Below, one piece after another: positions 8,010-16,581 of a DNA stretch of 64,000 nucleotides. The translations under genes were made by a program, and so were the position numbers. Position 1 is the stretch's first letter. Every line of letters starts with the position of its first letter. The stretch comes from Oscillospiraceae bacterium. GTDB taxonomy: Bacteria; Bacillota; Clostridia; Oscillospirales; Oscillospiraceae. Location of the stretch: contig CACYWG010000004.1 in assembly GCA_902778115.1 (NCBI GenBank), forward strand, positions 33,153 through 97,152. The letters are read 5' to 3'. The notes under the pieces are model-generated. The model was not told where the DNA came from, made no database searches, and was given only the letters and a program-made list of their open reading frames with translations.

Positions 8010-8780
8010 ATGAACAGAAAGTATCGTAAGACCGTGATCGCGGGCAACTGGAAGATGAACATGACCGCGTCCGAAATCAAGCCCTTTATCGAGCAGCTCA
8101 AAGAGAACATGCCCAAGACCCGCGCCTGCGACGTCGTCCTCTGCACCCCCGCCGTGATGATCCCCGCGATGATCAAGGCCGGCAAGGAGGTCAAGGTCGC
8201 TGCCGGCGGCCAGGACGTCTCCAAGTACGAGAAGGGCGCCTACACCGGTGAAGTTTCCGCCACCCAGCTGGCCGATATCGGCACCAAGTACTGCATCGTC
8301 GGCCACTCCGAGCGCCGCCAGTACCACCACGAGGACGACATGCTCGTCAACGCCAAGGCCCGCGCCCTGCTGGAAAAGGGCATTGCCCCCATCATCTGCG
8401 TCGGCGAGAGCCTTGAGCAGCGCGAAGCCGGCGTGACCATGGAGTACGTCGCCTACCAGGTCAAGGCCGCCCTCAACGGCATCGACGCCACCCAGCTGCG
8501 CCGCTGCATCATCGCCTATGAGCCCATCTGGGCCATCGGCACCGGCAAGACCGCTACCGCCGAGCAGGCGCAGGAAGTCTGCGAGGGCATCCGTGCCGTC
8601 ATCCGCAAGATCTATGGTGCCCGTCCCGCCCGTGCCGTCAGCATCCTCTACGGCGGCAGCATGAACGCCAAGAACGCGGCCGAGCTGCTGGCTCAGCCTG
8701 ACATCGACGGCGGCCTCATCGGCGGCGCTTCCCTCAAGCCCGTGGACTTTGCCACCATCATCGCGGCCTCCAACCAGTAA
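8010..8780 (+). CDS. tpiA: Triosephosphate isomerase
   Basis: Interconverts dihydroxyacetone phosphate and glyceraldehyde 3-phosphate. The 256-aa TIM barrel has the substrate Lys in AGNWKMN (about 15), the electrophile His in VGHSERRQ (about 96), the catalytic Glu in YEPIWAIGTGKTA (about 170) and the C-terminal phosphate loop GGSMNAKNAAELL. The ATG at 8010 follows TTGAGGAG at 8-9 bp and gives the normal N-terminus with a short MNRKYRKT leader. It sits between pgk and gpmI in a glycolytic cluster; gap and eno are not in the window. Confidence 0.97.
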   Translation: MNRKYRKTVIAGNWKMNMTASEIKPFIEQLKENMPKTRACDVVLCTPAVMIPAMIKAGKEVKVAAGGQDVSKYEKGAYTGEVSATQLADIGTKYCIVGHSERRQYHHEDDMLVNAKARALLEKGIAPIICVGESLEQREAGVTMEYVAYQVKAALNGIDATQLRRCIIAYEPIWAIGTGKTATAEQAQEVCEGIRAVIRKIYGARPARAVSILYGGSMNAKNAAELLAQPDIDGGLIGGASLKPVDFATIIAASNQ

Positions 8781-8790
8781 AAAATGATCG

Positions 8791-8820
8791 CATATGGAGC
8801 GGCTCGATCCGCTCCATATG
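8791..8820 (+). other. Intercistronic hairpin between tpiA and gpmI
   Basis: A perfect 12-bp stem CATATGGAGCGG / CCGCTCCATATG with a 6-nt loop, not followed by a T-tract, ending 19 bp before the gpmI start. It is more likely an RNA stability or processing hairpin than a terminator. Confidence 0.6.
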
Positions 8821-8839
8821 AGCGTATAAGGAGATTTCC

Positions 8840-10354
8840 ATGAACAAAAAAGCAGTTCTCGTGATCCTGGACGGCTTCGGTATCGCCCCGCCCACCGCGG
8901 GCAATGCGATCGCGCAGGCGAAGAAGCCCAACTTGGACAAGCTCTTTGCCGAATATCCCCACACCCAGCTGCAGGCCTCCGGCCTTGACGTCGGCCTGCC
9001 TGAGGGCCAGATGGGCAACTCCGAGGTCGGCCACACCAACATCGGTGCCGGCCGCGTCGTGTTCCAGATCCTGCCCAAGATGAGCCAGGAGATCAAAACC
9101 GGCAAGTTCTTTGAAAACAAGGTCTATATCAAGGCCATGGAAGACGCCAAAGCAAACGGCAAGCCCCTGCACATCATGGGCCTGCTCTCCAGCGGCGGCG
9201 TGCACAGCCACATCGAGCACATCTTCGGCATCCTCGACATGGCCAAGGCGCGCGGCCTGGAAAAGGTCTACGTCCACTGCTTCCTCGACGGACGCGACGT
9301 CGCCCCGAAGAGCGGTGCGGGCTTCGTCAAGCAGCTGCAGGACAAGTGCGACAGCCTCGGCAACGCGAAGATCGCCACCTTGCAGGGCCGCTTCTGGGGC
9401 ATGGACCGCGACAAGCGCTGGGACCGCGTCGAGGCCGGCTATAACGCCATCGTCTGCGGCGAAGGCGTGCTGGATCCTGACGCCGTTCACGCTGTGGAGG
9501 CAAGCTATGCCGCCGATGTGACGGACGAATTCGTCAAGCCTGTCGTCGTCTGCCCCGAGGGCGTCATCAACCAGGGCGACAGCGTCATCTTCATGAACTT
9601 CCGCCCCGACCGGGCCCGCGAGATGACCTGGGCGCTGAACCTGCCCGACTTTGACGGTTTCGAGCGCAAAAAGACCGTCTATCCGCTCAGCTACGTCTGC
9701 ACCGCGCAGTACGACGAGACCCTGTCTCTGCCCATCGCTTACCCGCCCGAGGAACTGGTGAACACCCTTGGCGACATCGTCAGCGAGCACGGCCTCAAGC
9801 AGTTCCGCGTGGCCGAGACCGAGAAGTACGCCCACGTCACCTTCTTCTTCAACGGCGGCGTGGAAAAGCAGTTCGAGGGCGAAGACCGCTGCCTGGTGCC
9901 GTCCCCGAAGGAGTTCCCGACCTACGACCTGATCCCGCAGATGAGCGCCGCCAAGGTCGCCGACAAGCTCATCGAGGCCATTGCCTCCGACAAGTATTCC
10001 GTCGTCATCTGCAACTTTGCCAACTGTGACATGGTCGGCCACACCGGCGTGATGGAAGCCGCGATCGCCGCGGTCGAAGCGGTAGACGAGGCCGTCGGCC
10101 GCGTGATCGCTGAGGTGGAGAAGCACCCGGACACCGTTTTGATGCTGACGGCCGACCACGGCAACGCGGACGTGATGTTCGACGAGACCGGCAAGGTCAA
10201 CACCGCCCACACCACCAACCCCGTGCCCTTCGTCGTGCGTGAGAAGGGGATCAGCCTGCATCCCGGCCGCCTGGCCGATATCGCGCCCACGATCCTGCGC
10301 ACCATCGGCATCGAGCAGCCCGCCGAGATGACCGGCCGCTGCCTGATCGACTGA
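8840..10354 (+). CDS. gpmI: 2,3-bisphosphoglycerate-independent phosphoglycerate mutase
   Basis: Manganese-dependent alkaline-phosphatase-superfamily enzyme that interconverts 3- and 2-phosphoglycerate. It is 504 aa, a normal length. The first metal ligand lies in LVILDGFGIAP; the phosphoserine nucleophile is in QMGNSEVGHTNIGAG (about residue 62-63); later metal ligands are in MNFRPDRAREMT, NFANCDMVGHTG and TADHGNADVM. AAGGAG lies upstream of the ATG. It is the last gene of the pgk-tpiA-gpmI group and is followed by a strong terminator. Confidence 0.97.
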   Translation: MNKKAVLVILDGFGIAPPTAGNAIAQAKKPNLDKLFAEYPHTQLQASGLDVGLPEGQMGNSEVGHTNIGAGRVVFQILPKMSQEIKTGKFFENKVYIKAMEDAKANGKPLHIMGLLSSGGVHSHIEHIFGILDMAKARGLEKVYVHCFLDGRDVAPKSGAGFVKQLQDKCDSLGNAKIATLQGRFWGMDRDKRWDRVEAGYNAIVCGEGVLDPDAVHAVEASYAADVTDEFVKPVVVCPEGVINQGDSVIFMNFRPDRAREMTWALNLPDFDGFERKKTVYPLSYVCTAQYDETLSLPIAYPPEELVNTLGDIVSEHGLKQFRVAETEKYAHVTFFFNGGVEKQFEGEDRCLVPSPKEFPTYDLIPQMSAAKVADKLIEAIASDKYSVVICNFANCDMVGHTGVMEAAIAAVEAVDEAVGRVIAEVEKHPDTVLMLTADHGNADVMFDETGKVNTAHTTNPVPFVVREKGISLHPGRLADIAPTILRTIGIEQPAEMTGRCLID

Positions 10355-10363
10355 TTCTGCTCC

Positions 10364-10404
10364 AACAAAAAAAGGAGGGCCTGATCGGCTCTCCTTTTTT
10401 TGTT
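10364..10404 (+). terminator. Rho-independent terminator after gpmI
   Basis: Stem AACAAAAAAAGGAG / CTCCTTTTTTTGTT with a GC-rich inner part, the right arm forming the T-tract. It separates the glycolytic genes from the next unit. Confidence 0.88.
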
Positions 10405-10407
10405 CAA

Positions 10408-10425
10408 ATATTTTAATTAAAATAT
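10408..10425. promoter_or_regulatory. AT-only palindrome, possible operator
   Basis: A perfect 18-bp palindrome, ATATTTTAATTAAAATAT, ends 10 bp upstream of the -35 box of the next promoter. It might bind a repressor or act as an UP element. It could also be only part of the AT-rich terminator flank. Confidence 0.35.
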
Positions 10426-10435
10426 CCCAAATATC

Positions 10436-10464
10436 TTGCTTTTTCCCCCGCGTTCGGGTACAAT
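10436..10464 (+). promoter_or_regulatory. Promoter for E2-like/acyl-CoA synthetase operon
   Basis: TTGCTT, 17-bp spacer, TACAAT, placed 54 bp before the start of the E2-like gene and after the gpmI terminator. Confidence 0.65.
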
Positions 10465-10517
10465 CACAAATTAGAATTTCCATTCATCCATAAGAACTGC
10501 CAGCAGGGGGAAGAACA

Positions 10518-11408
10518 ATGCCTGAAACCTATAAACGCCGCCTGGGCGACCGGCGCGACGGACGCCTGGTGAGAGATCTGCCCGGCCTCAACACCATCAT
10601 GATGCACATCATGCCCAACCGCACCGATTCGGAGGTTTATCTTAATGATAAGATCGACGTAACGGAGCTTCTGAAATATCTGGAGAAAAAGAACGCGCAG
10701 CACCCCGATTACAAGACGACGGTGTTCCACTGCTTCATTTTGGCCATCGGCCGCATGGTGCGCGAGCGCCCGAAAATGAACCGCTTTATCCAGGGCCGCC
10801 GCATGTACGAGCGCAACGAGATCAGCCTGAGCTTCGTCGCCAAGCGCCGCTTCAGCGATCACGCCGAGGAAGCGCTGATGTTCTTCACTCCGAAGGACGA
10901 GGACACGCTCGATACCTTCAGCTATCACGTGGCCGGAGAGATCCGGGAGATGCGCAAGAGCGAGCATTCCGCCGGCGGCATCGACAGTGTGATCGACGGC
11001 TTTGCCAAAATTCCGCGTCTGCTGCTGATGCTTGCCCTCCGGATCATCCGCTATCTGGATTTCTGGGGCGTCAACCCCAAGGCGCTGACCGACGGCGACA
11101 CCAACTACTCCACGGTGCTGCTCTCCAACCTCGGCAGCATCAAGGGCCCGGCCGTCTATCACCACCTGAACAACTACGGCACCAACAGCATCATGGTCAC
11201 CATCGGCACCATCCACAAGGAAGAGCTGATCATGGAGGACGGTTCCAAGCAGATTCGCGACGTGGTCGATATCGGCGCCACGCTTGACGAGCGCATCGCC
11301 GACGGCTTCTATTTTGTCCGCAGCCTGAAGCTCGTCAAATACATCTTTGCTCACCCCGAGCTTCTGGACCGGCCCTTCGGCGAGCCCAGCGGCTTTGACT
11401 TCAAATAA
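10518..11408 (+). CDS. E2-like acyltransferase-fold protein lacking catalytic His
   Basis: A 296-aa stand-alone version of the catalytic domain of 2-oxoacid dehydrogenase E2 (chloramphenicol-acetyltransferase fold) with no lipoyl or peripheral-binding domain. Fold markers are LPGLNTIMMHIMP, FHCFILAIGRMV, LLSNLGSIKGPAVYHH and IMVTIGTIHKEE. In true E2 enzymes the active site reads DHRVIDG; here it reads DERIADG, so the catalytic His is Glu (residue 258) while the Asp-Gly is kept. A hydrophobic patch at about 165-180 (IPRLLLMLALRIIRYL) may touch the membrane. It lies 20 bp upstream of an acyl-CoA synthetase in one operon, suggesting a lipid or acyl-CoA role. The actual reaction is unknown and it may be non-catalytic. 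Confidence 0.75.
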   Translation: MPETYKRRLGDRRDGRLVRDLPGLNTIMMHIMPNRTDSEVYLNDKIDVTELLKYLEKKNAQHPDYKTTVFHCFILAIGRMVRERPKMNRFIQGRRMYERNEISLSFVAKRRFSDHAEEALMFFTPKDEDTLDTFSYHVAGEIREMRKSEHSAGGIDSVIDGFAKIPRLLLMLALRIIRYLDFWGVNPKALTDGDTNYSTVLLSNLGSIKGPAVYHHLNNYGTNSIMVTIGTIHKEELIMEDGSKQIRDVVDIGATLDERIADGFYFVRSLKLVKYIFAHPELLDRPFGEPSGFDFK

Positions 11409-11428
11409 GATTGCAGGAGAACAGGGAA

Positions 11429-13165
11429 ATGGAAACAATTACCGCAAAAACACCCTGGGCGCCCTTTATGGGCGAGGTGCCCATGCATCTGGATTATTTT
11501 CAGGGCACGATGTTCGAGGCTGTGGAAAAGGTCGCCCGGGAGCATCCTGATTTCACCGCCTTTACCTTTATGGGCAAGGCCACCAGCTACCGCACCCTGA
11601 TCGAAGAGACGGAGCGCTGCGCCCGCGCCCTGCGCGCCGTCGGCGTGAAGGAGGGCGACAAGCTCACCATCGCCATGCCCAACTGCCCGCAGGCCATCTA
11701 CATGTTCTACGGCGTCAACCGCGTCGGCGCGATCGCGAACATGATCCATCCGCTGTCCGCTGAAAAGGAAATCGAGTTCTATCTGAACGTCTCCGACAGC
11801 AAGATCGCCATCACGCTCGACCAGTTCTACGGCAAGTTTGCCAATATCCTCGCCAATACCGGCGTGGAAACGCTGATCATCGCCACCATCAAAGACGCGC
11901 TCAGCCCCCTGATGAAGATCGGCTACCAGCTGACGCAGGGCCGCAAGATCGCGAAGGTGCCCGCCGATGCGCCGAAGGTGCTGCTTTGGAAGAGCTTCCT
12001 GAAAAAGGCCAAGGACTTCTCCGGCAGCCCCGCCGTCCGGCGCGCGGCCGAGGACCCCGCCGTCATTCTTTATTCCGGCGGCACCACCGGCACCACCAAG
12101 GGCATCGTGCTCACCAACCTCAACTTCAACGCCCTCGGCCAGCAGGTCGTGGCGGCCAACCCCATTTTCCGTCCCGGCGACAAGATGCTCGCCGCCATGC
12201 CGCTGTTCCACGGCTTCGGCCTTGGTGTCTGCGTACATACGATGCTCTCCCAGGGCGGCCACTGCATTCTGATCCCGCGCTTTACTGCCGCGAGCTACGC
12301 CAAGGATCTGGTCAAGTACCGCTGCAACCTCATCGCCGGCGTGCCGACGCTGTATGAGGCGCTGCTGCGCCTGCCCAGCATGGAGGGCGCCGACCTGAGC
12401 TGCCTCAAGGGTGTGTTCTCCGGCGGCGACAGCCTGTCCATCGAGCTGAAGAAGAAATTCGACAAGTTCCTCGCTGATCACGGCGCGACCATTCAGGTGC
12501 GCGAGGGCTACGGCACCACCGAGACCGTCACCGCCTGCTGCCTGACGCCGCTGACCAAGGCCAAGGAAGGGAGCATCGGCATCCCGTTCCCGGACACCTA
12601 TATCAAAGTCGTCGAGCCGGGCACCGACAGAGAGCTGCCCTACGGACAGGAGGGCGAGATCCTGCTGGCAGGTCCCACGGTCATGAAGGAATACATGAAG
12701 CACCCGGAGGAGACGGCCCAGACCCTGCGGCATCATGCCGACGGCCTGACCTGGGTATACACCGGCGACCTCGGCGTCATGGACGAGGAGGGCTTCATCT
12801 ACTTCCGCGGCCGCGCCAAGCGCATGATCATTTCCTCCGGCTACAACGTCTATCCCGCGCAGATCGAAAACATCCTCGACGCCAACGACAAGGTGCAGAT
12901 GAGCTGCGTCATCGGCGTACCCGATGCCTATAAGATGCAGAAGGTCAAGGCCTTCGTCAAGCTCGCCGCTGACGTGCCTGCGACGGAGGAGACCAAACAG
13001 GAACTGCTGGACTACTGCCGCAGGCATATTGCGAAGTACGCCATGCCCTACGATATCGAATTCCGCGACGAAATGCCGAAGACTCTGGTCGGCAAGGTGG
13101 CCTACCGCGTGCTCGAGGAGCAGGAGCTGGCCAAGATCAAGGCTCAGGAAGAGAAAAACGCATGA
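11429..13165 (+). CDS. AMP-dependent acyl-CoA synthetase (long-chain type)
   Basis: A 578-aa member of the ANL superfamily, activating a carboxylic acid to acyl-AMP and then acyl-CoA. The phosphate-binding loop YSGGTTGTTKG is at about 214-224, the adenine motif REGYGTTETV at about 362, the YTGDLG hinge-proximal motif at about 448 and the C-terminal GNV/Lys region PKTLVGKVAYR near the end. The ATG at 11429 is chosen because AGGAGA lies 8 bp upstream; an earlier in-frame TTG is less likely. It is the second gene of the operon with the E2-like protein. The fatty-acid substrate is inferred from family resemblance. Confidence 0.88.
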   Translation: METITAKTPWAPFMGEVPMHLDYFQGTMFEAVEKVAREHPDFTAFTFMGKATSYRTLIEETERCARALRAVGVKEGDKLTIAMPNCPQAIYMFYGVNRVGAIANMIHPLSAEKEIEFYLNVSDSKIAITLDQFYGKFANILANTGVETLIIATIKDALSPLMKIGYQLTQGRKIAKVPADAPKVLLWKSFLKKAKDFSGSPAVRRAAEDPAVILYSGGTTGTTKGIVLTNLNFNALGQQVVAANPIFRPGDKMLAAMPLFHGFGLGVCVHTMLSQGGHCILIPRFTAASYAKDLVKYRCNLIAGVPTLYEALLRLPSMEGADLSCLKGVFSGGDSLSIELKKKFDKFLADHGATIQVREGYGTTETVTACCLTPLTKAKEGSIGIPFPDTYIKVVEPGTDRELPYGQEGEILLAGPTVMKEYMKHPEETAQTLRHHADGLTWVYTGDLGVMDEEGFIYFRGRAKRMIISSGYNVYPAQIENILDANDKVQMSCVIGVPDAYKMQKVKAFVKLAADVPATEETKQELLDYCRRHIAKYAMPYDIEFRDEMPKTLVGKVAYRVLEEQELAKIKAQEEKNA

Positions 13166-13168
13166 ACG

Positions 13169-13200
13169 AAAATGCCCGCACGGAGGTGCGGGCATTTTTG
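13169..13200 (+). terminator. Rho-independent terminator after acyl-CoA synthetase
   Basis: 13-bp stem AAAATGCCCGCAC / GTGCGGGCATTTT with a 4-nt loop and trailing T residues, starting 3 bp after the stop codon. Confidence 0.92.
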
Positions 13201-13261
13201 GAACTTTTTCTTTACCCCGCCGTCTTAACAGGCAGAATGAAAACACGGGGAGGTTCCTGCC

Positions 13262-13861
13262 ATGAAAAAAATCATACCGGTCCTGCTTGCCCTGCTGCTG
13301 CTCGGCGCCTGCGCCAGAGCGCCGCAGCCTGAGACCGCTCCGGATCCGACAGAAGCGCCGGAACTGACCGCAGCGCCTGCACCGACCGCAGACAGCGGAA
13401 AAACCGAAGAGGAGATGGACGACATGAACAAAGAAACCGTCACGCTTGACGGCCTGGACAGCTATCTTCGCCTGACCTTGCCCGAAGGCTGGGACTGGAC
13501 GGAAGGGGAGACGGTCGAGGATCGATCGTCCCTGATCTTGACGCCGCGGACGAACGACGGCTTCCGTGTGGAGCTCGTCTGGTGGGCGTCCTTCGGCATG
13601 TGCGGGACCGGGGTCGACTTCAGCGAGTATACGCTGCCGGACGGTCGAACGGCGACGCTGGCTGTGGATAAGAGCGGCGATCAGGTCTGGTGGACGCTGA
13701 TCCTGCCGGATAGTCCCGATCAGTTTACCATCCAGTTCGGCGCGCCCCAGTCGGTGATCGACGCGCATCAGGCCGAGATCGACGCAATGCTGGAAAGCCT
13801 GCAGCTCGGAGAGCTGTCGCACATCCCGCCCCAGCCGACCACGCCGCTTGTCGATAAGTGA
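13262..13861 (+). CDS. Small secreted lipoprotein, function unknown
   Basis: A 199-aa protein with a lipoprotein signal peptide: Lys-Lys start, hydrophobic core, and lipobox LLGAC with the lipid-accepting Cys at about residue 17. A Pro/Ala/Thr-rich spacer (to about residue 47) leads into a folded domain of about 130 residues containing LTLPEGWDWTEGE, VELVWWASFGMCG and a C-terminal helix. GGGGAGG precedes the ATG. It stands alone between two terminators and so is probably transcribed from its own promoter in the 96-bp gap. I do not recognise the domain. Confidence 0.75.
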   Translation: MKKIIPVLLALLLLGACARAPQPETAPDPTEAPELTAAPAPTADSGKTEEEMDDMNKETVTLDGLDSYLRLTLPEGWDWTEGETVEDRSSLILTPRTNDGFRVELVWWASFGMCGTGVDFSEYTLPDGRTATLAVDKSGDQVWWTLILPDSPDQFTIQFGAPQSVIDAHQAEIDAMLESLQLGELSHIPPQPTTPLVDK

Positions 13862-13875
13862 GCAGTTTCCCGACG

Positions 13876-13906
13876 AAAACCCACCGGCTCAGCCGGTGGG
13901 TTTTTC
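13876..13906. terminator. Bidirectional terminator
   Basis: A 14-bp stem AAAACCCACCGGCT / AGCCGGTGGGTTTT around a single-base centre, flanked by A and T tracts, between the lipoprotein gene and the convergent DUF4830 gene, whose last codons it overlaps. Confidence 0.9.
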
Positions 13907-14353
13907 ATCGTTCGGCCGCAGCTCGTGCATGAAGCCGTCAAGCGAGGCTGTGTGGATGTCTCCGCCGATCACGCGCCCGCGGCAGACGTAGAGCGTGACC
14001 CATACGGTCTGCTCGCAGTCGGGATAGTTCGTCAGCCGGTATTGATACTGTCCGACGCTTTTGCCTTCGTAATCGCTCAGATCATAGCCGCCCTTCTGCA
14101 TCAGCGCGTTGTAATCCGCCATGGCGCCTTCGCTGCAGTCCGGGATGACGACCTGGTTCGCCTCCTCCGAGTCCGGGTCGGCCTGCCAGCCGAGGGACGC
14201 GAGAAAGGCCAGACGATCCTCCTGTGATTCGGCGTTCTTTTCGCCGGCCGGAAGGAAATGAACGATCAGAAGCAGGACCAAAAGCACCACAATCGCCACT
14301 GCCACGATCTTTCCGGCATTCTTTCGTTTCCATTCGCCCTTTTTTTCAAGCAT
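13889..14353 (-). CDS. Membrane-anchored DUF4830-type protein
   Basis: A 154-aa protein with a basic cytoplasmic N-terminus, one transmembrane helix (AVAIVVLLVLLLIVHFL, residues about 17-34) and an extracytoplasmic domain. That domain shows features I associate with DUF4830: FLASLGWQADP, VVIPDCSEGAMADYNAL, a KGGYDLSDYEGK segment, and GGDIHTASLDGFMHEL at the C-terminus. The gene points toward the lipoprotein gene and ends within the shared terminator. Function is unknown for the family. Confidence 0.7.
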   Translation of the reverse strand: MLEKKGEWKRKNAGKIVAVAIVVLLVLLLIVHFLPAGEKNAESQEDRLAFLASLGWQADPDSEEANQVVIPDCSEGAMADYNALMQKGGYDLSDYEGKSVGQYQYRLTNYPDCEQTVWVTLYVCRGRVIGGDIHTASLDGFMHELRPNDEKPTG

Positions 14354-14548
14354 ATCCGCTCACCTCGTGATACAATATGCCCGTGAATCCGGGACTATAC
14401 CGGAAAATGGATGGCGTCTTATCGCTATTTCACAGGATTGCGAAGGGAAATTTGGTGATATTGACGGTATGATTTCTTACAGAAATGATGTATAATGTTT
14501 ACATAATTATGACAACTTTTGACTTATTTGGAACGGACGGGCTGTTTT

Positions 14549-15280
14549 ATGGCAACAATGCGTCTGGATAAGCTTTTATGTGACCTGGGTTTGGGCTCCC
14601 GCCGTGAAGTGAGGGACTGGATCCGTGCGGGGCGCGTGGCGCTCGACGGTGCTGTGCTTCGCAGCCCGGAGCAGAAGCTGGATCCCGAAGCAGGCGTCCT
14701 CGCGCTGGACGGGAAAGCCCTGCGCTATCAGGCCAACCACTATTTTATGATGGACAAACCCGTCGGCGTGATCACGGCCACGGAGGATCCCGGGCAGAAG
14801 ACCGTGCTGGATCTGCTGCCGCCGGAGCTGCGAAGGCTGGGCCTGTTTCCGGTCGGCCGACTGGACAAGGACACGAGCGGTCTGCTGATCCTGACGGACG
14901 ACGGGGACTTCGCACACCGGGTGACCGCGCCGAAGAGCGGCGTGGAAAAGCGCTATCTGGCCGAGGTGGAGGGTGTGCCCGATGCCGGGGACGTGAACGC
15001 TTTTGCTGAGGGACTCATCCTCGGCGACGGCACGCGCTGCCTGCCGGCCGGGCTGGAGCTCCTTGGCGGCGATCGCTGCATCGTTACAGTGCAGGAGGGG
15101 AAGTACCATCAGGTCAAGCGGATGCTCGCATCCCGCGGCAAGCCGGTGCGAATGCTCCGCCGTTTGTCGATCGGCGCCTTGGAGCTGGATGAAACGCTGG
15201 GCCCCGGCGGCTTCCGGGAGATGGATCAGCAGGAATTGTGCACTGTGTTTTTAGACAGAAAGCCGAAAACACAGGCTTAA
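14549..15280 (+). CDS. RsuA-family rRNA pseudouridine synthase
   Basis: Converts a uridine in ribosomal RNA to pseudouridine. An N-terminal S4 domain (MRLDKLLCDLGLGSRREV, RAGRVALDG) is followed by the catalytic domain with VGRLDKDTSGLLILTDDG, which holds the catalytic Asp, then KRYLAEVEG and the GKYHQVKRMLAS motif. At 243 aa it fits RsuA, which targets position 516 of 16S rRNA, though RluB/RluE relatives cannot be excluded. The start is uncertain: ATG 14549 and ATG 14558 are both possible and neither has a strong Shine-Dalgarno sequence. The upstream 190 bp is AT-rich with a TATAAT at 14491-14496 but no clear -35. Confidence 0.85.
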   Translation: MATMRLDKLLCDLGLGSRREVRDWIRAGRVALDGAVLRSPEQKLDPEAGVLALDGKALRYQANHYFMMDKPVGVITATEDPGQKTVLDLLPPELRRLGLFPVGRLDKDTSGLLILTDDGDFAHRVTAPKSGVEKRYLAEVEGVPDAGDVNAFAEGLILGDGTRCLPAGLELLGGDRCIVTVQEGKYHQVKRMLASRGKPVRMLRRLSIGALELDETLGPGGFREMDQQELCTVFLDRKPKTQA

Positions 15281-15348
15281 ATCAAGACCTTTTTCGACGG
15301 ATCGATCACATTTATAAAAAATTTAACAAAAAACTGCTGCGTTTTCTA

Positions 15349-15377
15349 TTGAAAATCACCGGAAAATGCGATATGAT
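15349..15377 (+). promoter_or_regulatory. Sigma-A promoter for the regulator-ftsEX operon
   Basis: TTGAAA, 17-bp spacer, TATGAT, 60 bp upstream of the CdaR/PucR-type gene. The region just before it (15310-15335) is A/T-rich and could act as an UP element. Confidence 0.75.
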
Positions 15378-15437
15378 GAGTGCCACTTAATATGAGGTCT
15401 TTGGTGCTTTTAACCATATCGCAGGGGAGGAACAAAT

Positions 15438-16532
15438 ATGTCCAGCAGAATTTTTCAGAATGTGATCACCCAGATGAAGGACAATCTTGACCGTACTGTC
15501 GGCGTTGTGGACGAGCAGGGCTTCGTCATTGCGGCCAGCGAGCTTGCGCTGATCGGCTCTCACATGGGTGATTTCCATGCCAGGGAGCTTGACGGGACGG
15601 ATCATCCGCTGCCGATGGGCAGCCGGTATTATATGCCGCTCGTGTTCTCCGGGCAGAGCCTGGAATTTGCCGCCTTTGCCGAAGGGAACGACGCGATGGC
15701 CCGCACGGTCTGCGCACTGGCCGCCGTCGCCTTCAACGAAGCGAAGGAAAACTACGAGGAAAAGCACAATAAGATCGCTTTCCTGAAGAACATCATTTCC
15801 GACAACATTCTGCCCGGCGACGTCTATGTGCGCGCCAAGGAGCTGCACTTCGTCACCGACGAGCCGAGGACTGTGCTCCTGGTGCGTCAGACGAACAATT
15901 CCGATGTTTCCGCGCTGGATCTGCTGCAGCGTCTGTTCCCGGACCGGCAGCATGACTTCGTCGTCAACATCAACGAGTCCGATATCGTCGTGATCCGAGG
16001 CGGCAATTACGCCGATCCCCATGCGGAGATGTTCAAGTCAGCCACGGAAATCGAGACCGCACTGCAGGAGGAACTGGGCGTCAAGTGCGTGATCGGCATC
16101 AGCACCGAGGCCAACCACCTGCGCGAGCTTGCCGACCGTTATAAAGAAGCCCAGGTCGCCATTGAGGTCGGCCGGGTCTTTGAGACCGAGAAGAACATCA
16201 TCAACTACGAAAGCCTCGGCCTCGGCCGCATCATCTATCAGCTCCCCACTACCCTCTGCGAAATGTTCCTCAACGAGGTCTTCAAAAAGAGCCCGATCGA
16301 AACGCTCGATGAAGACACCATCGACACGATCAATCGCTTTTTCGAGAATAACCTGAACGTCTCCGAGACCTCGCGCAAGCTCTACGTCCACCGCAACACG
16401 CTGGTTTACCGTCTGGAAAAGATCAAAAAGATCACGGGACTCGATCTGCGCGAATTCGACCACGCCATCGTCTTCAAGGTGGCCATGATGGTCAAGCAGT
16501 ATCTGGATTCTCTGAACAGCACCCGCTACTGA
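15438..16532 (+). CDS. CdaR/PucR-family transcriptional regulator
   Basis: A 364-aa cytosolic regulator. Residues 1 to about 130 resemble the sugar-diacid sensing domain (FQNVITQMKDNLDRTVGVVDEQGFVIAAS), the middle third a degenerate GGDEF-like domain, and the last 60 residues a PucR-type helix-turn-helix (FFENNLNVSETSRKLYVHRN, LVYRLEKIKKITGLD). AGGGGAGGA precedes the ATG. It lies 49 bp upstream of ftsE in the same direction and shares the promoter at 15349, so it is probably transcribed with the cell-division genes. The effector is unknown; the family usually senses small acids, but the location suggests a link to envelope growth. Confidence 0.82.
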   Translation: MSSRIFQNVITQMKDNLDRTVGVVDEQGFVIAASELALIGSHMGDFHARELDGTDHPLPMGSRYYMPLVFSGQSLEFAAFAEGNDAMARTVCALAAVAFNEAKENYEEKHNKIAFLKNIISDNILPGDVYVRAKELHFVTDEPRTVLLVRQTNNSDVSALDLLQRLFPDRQHDFVVNINESDIVVIRGGNYADPHAEMFKSATEIETALQEELGVKCVIGISTEANHLRELADRYKEAQVAIEVGRVFETEKNIINYESLGLGRIIYQLPTTLCEMFLNEVFKKSPIETLDEDTIDTINRFFENNLNVSETSRKLYVHRNTLVYRLEKIKKITGLDLREFDHAIVFKVAMMVKQYLDSLNSTRY

Positions 16533-16581
16533 TCCCTGGTCAGCGGAGGCATTAATCCCAAAAGGGAGGAAACGCACAACC

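Noticed and set aside
11351..13822. Long minus-strand frame opposite the acyl-CoA synthetase
   Set aside because: Antisense shadow; it runs across two plus-strand genes and a strong terminator.
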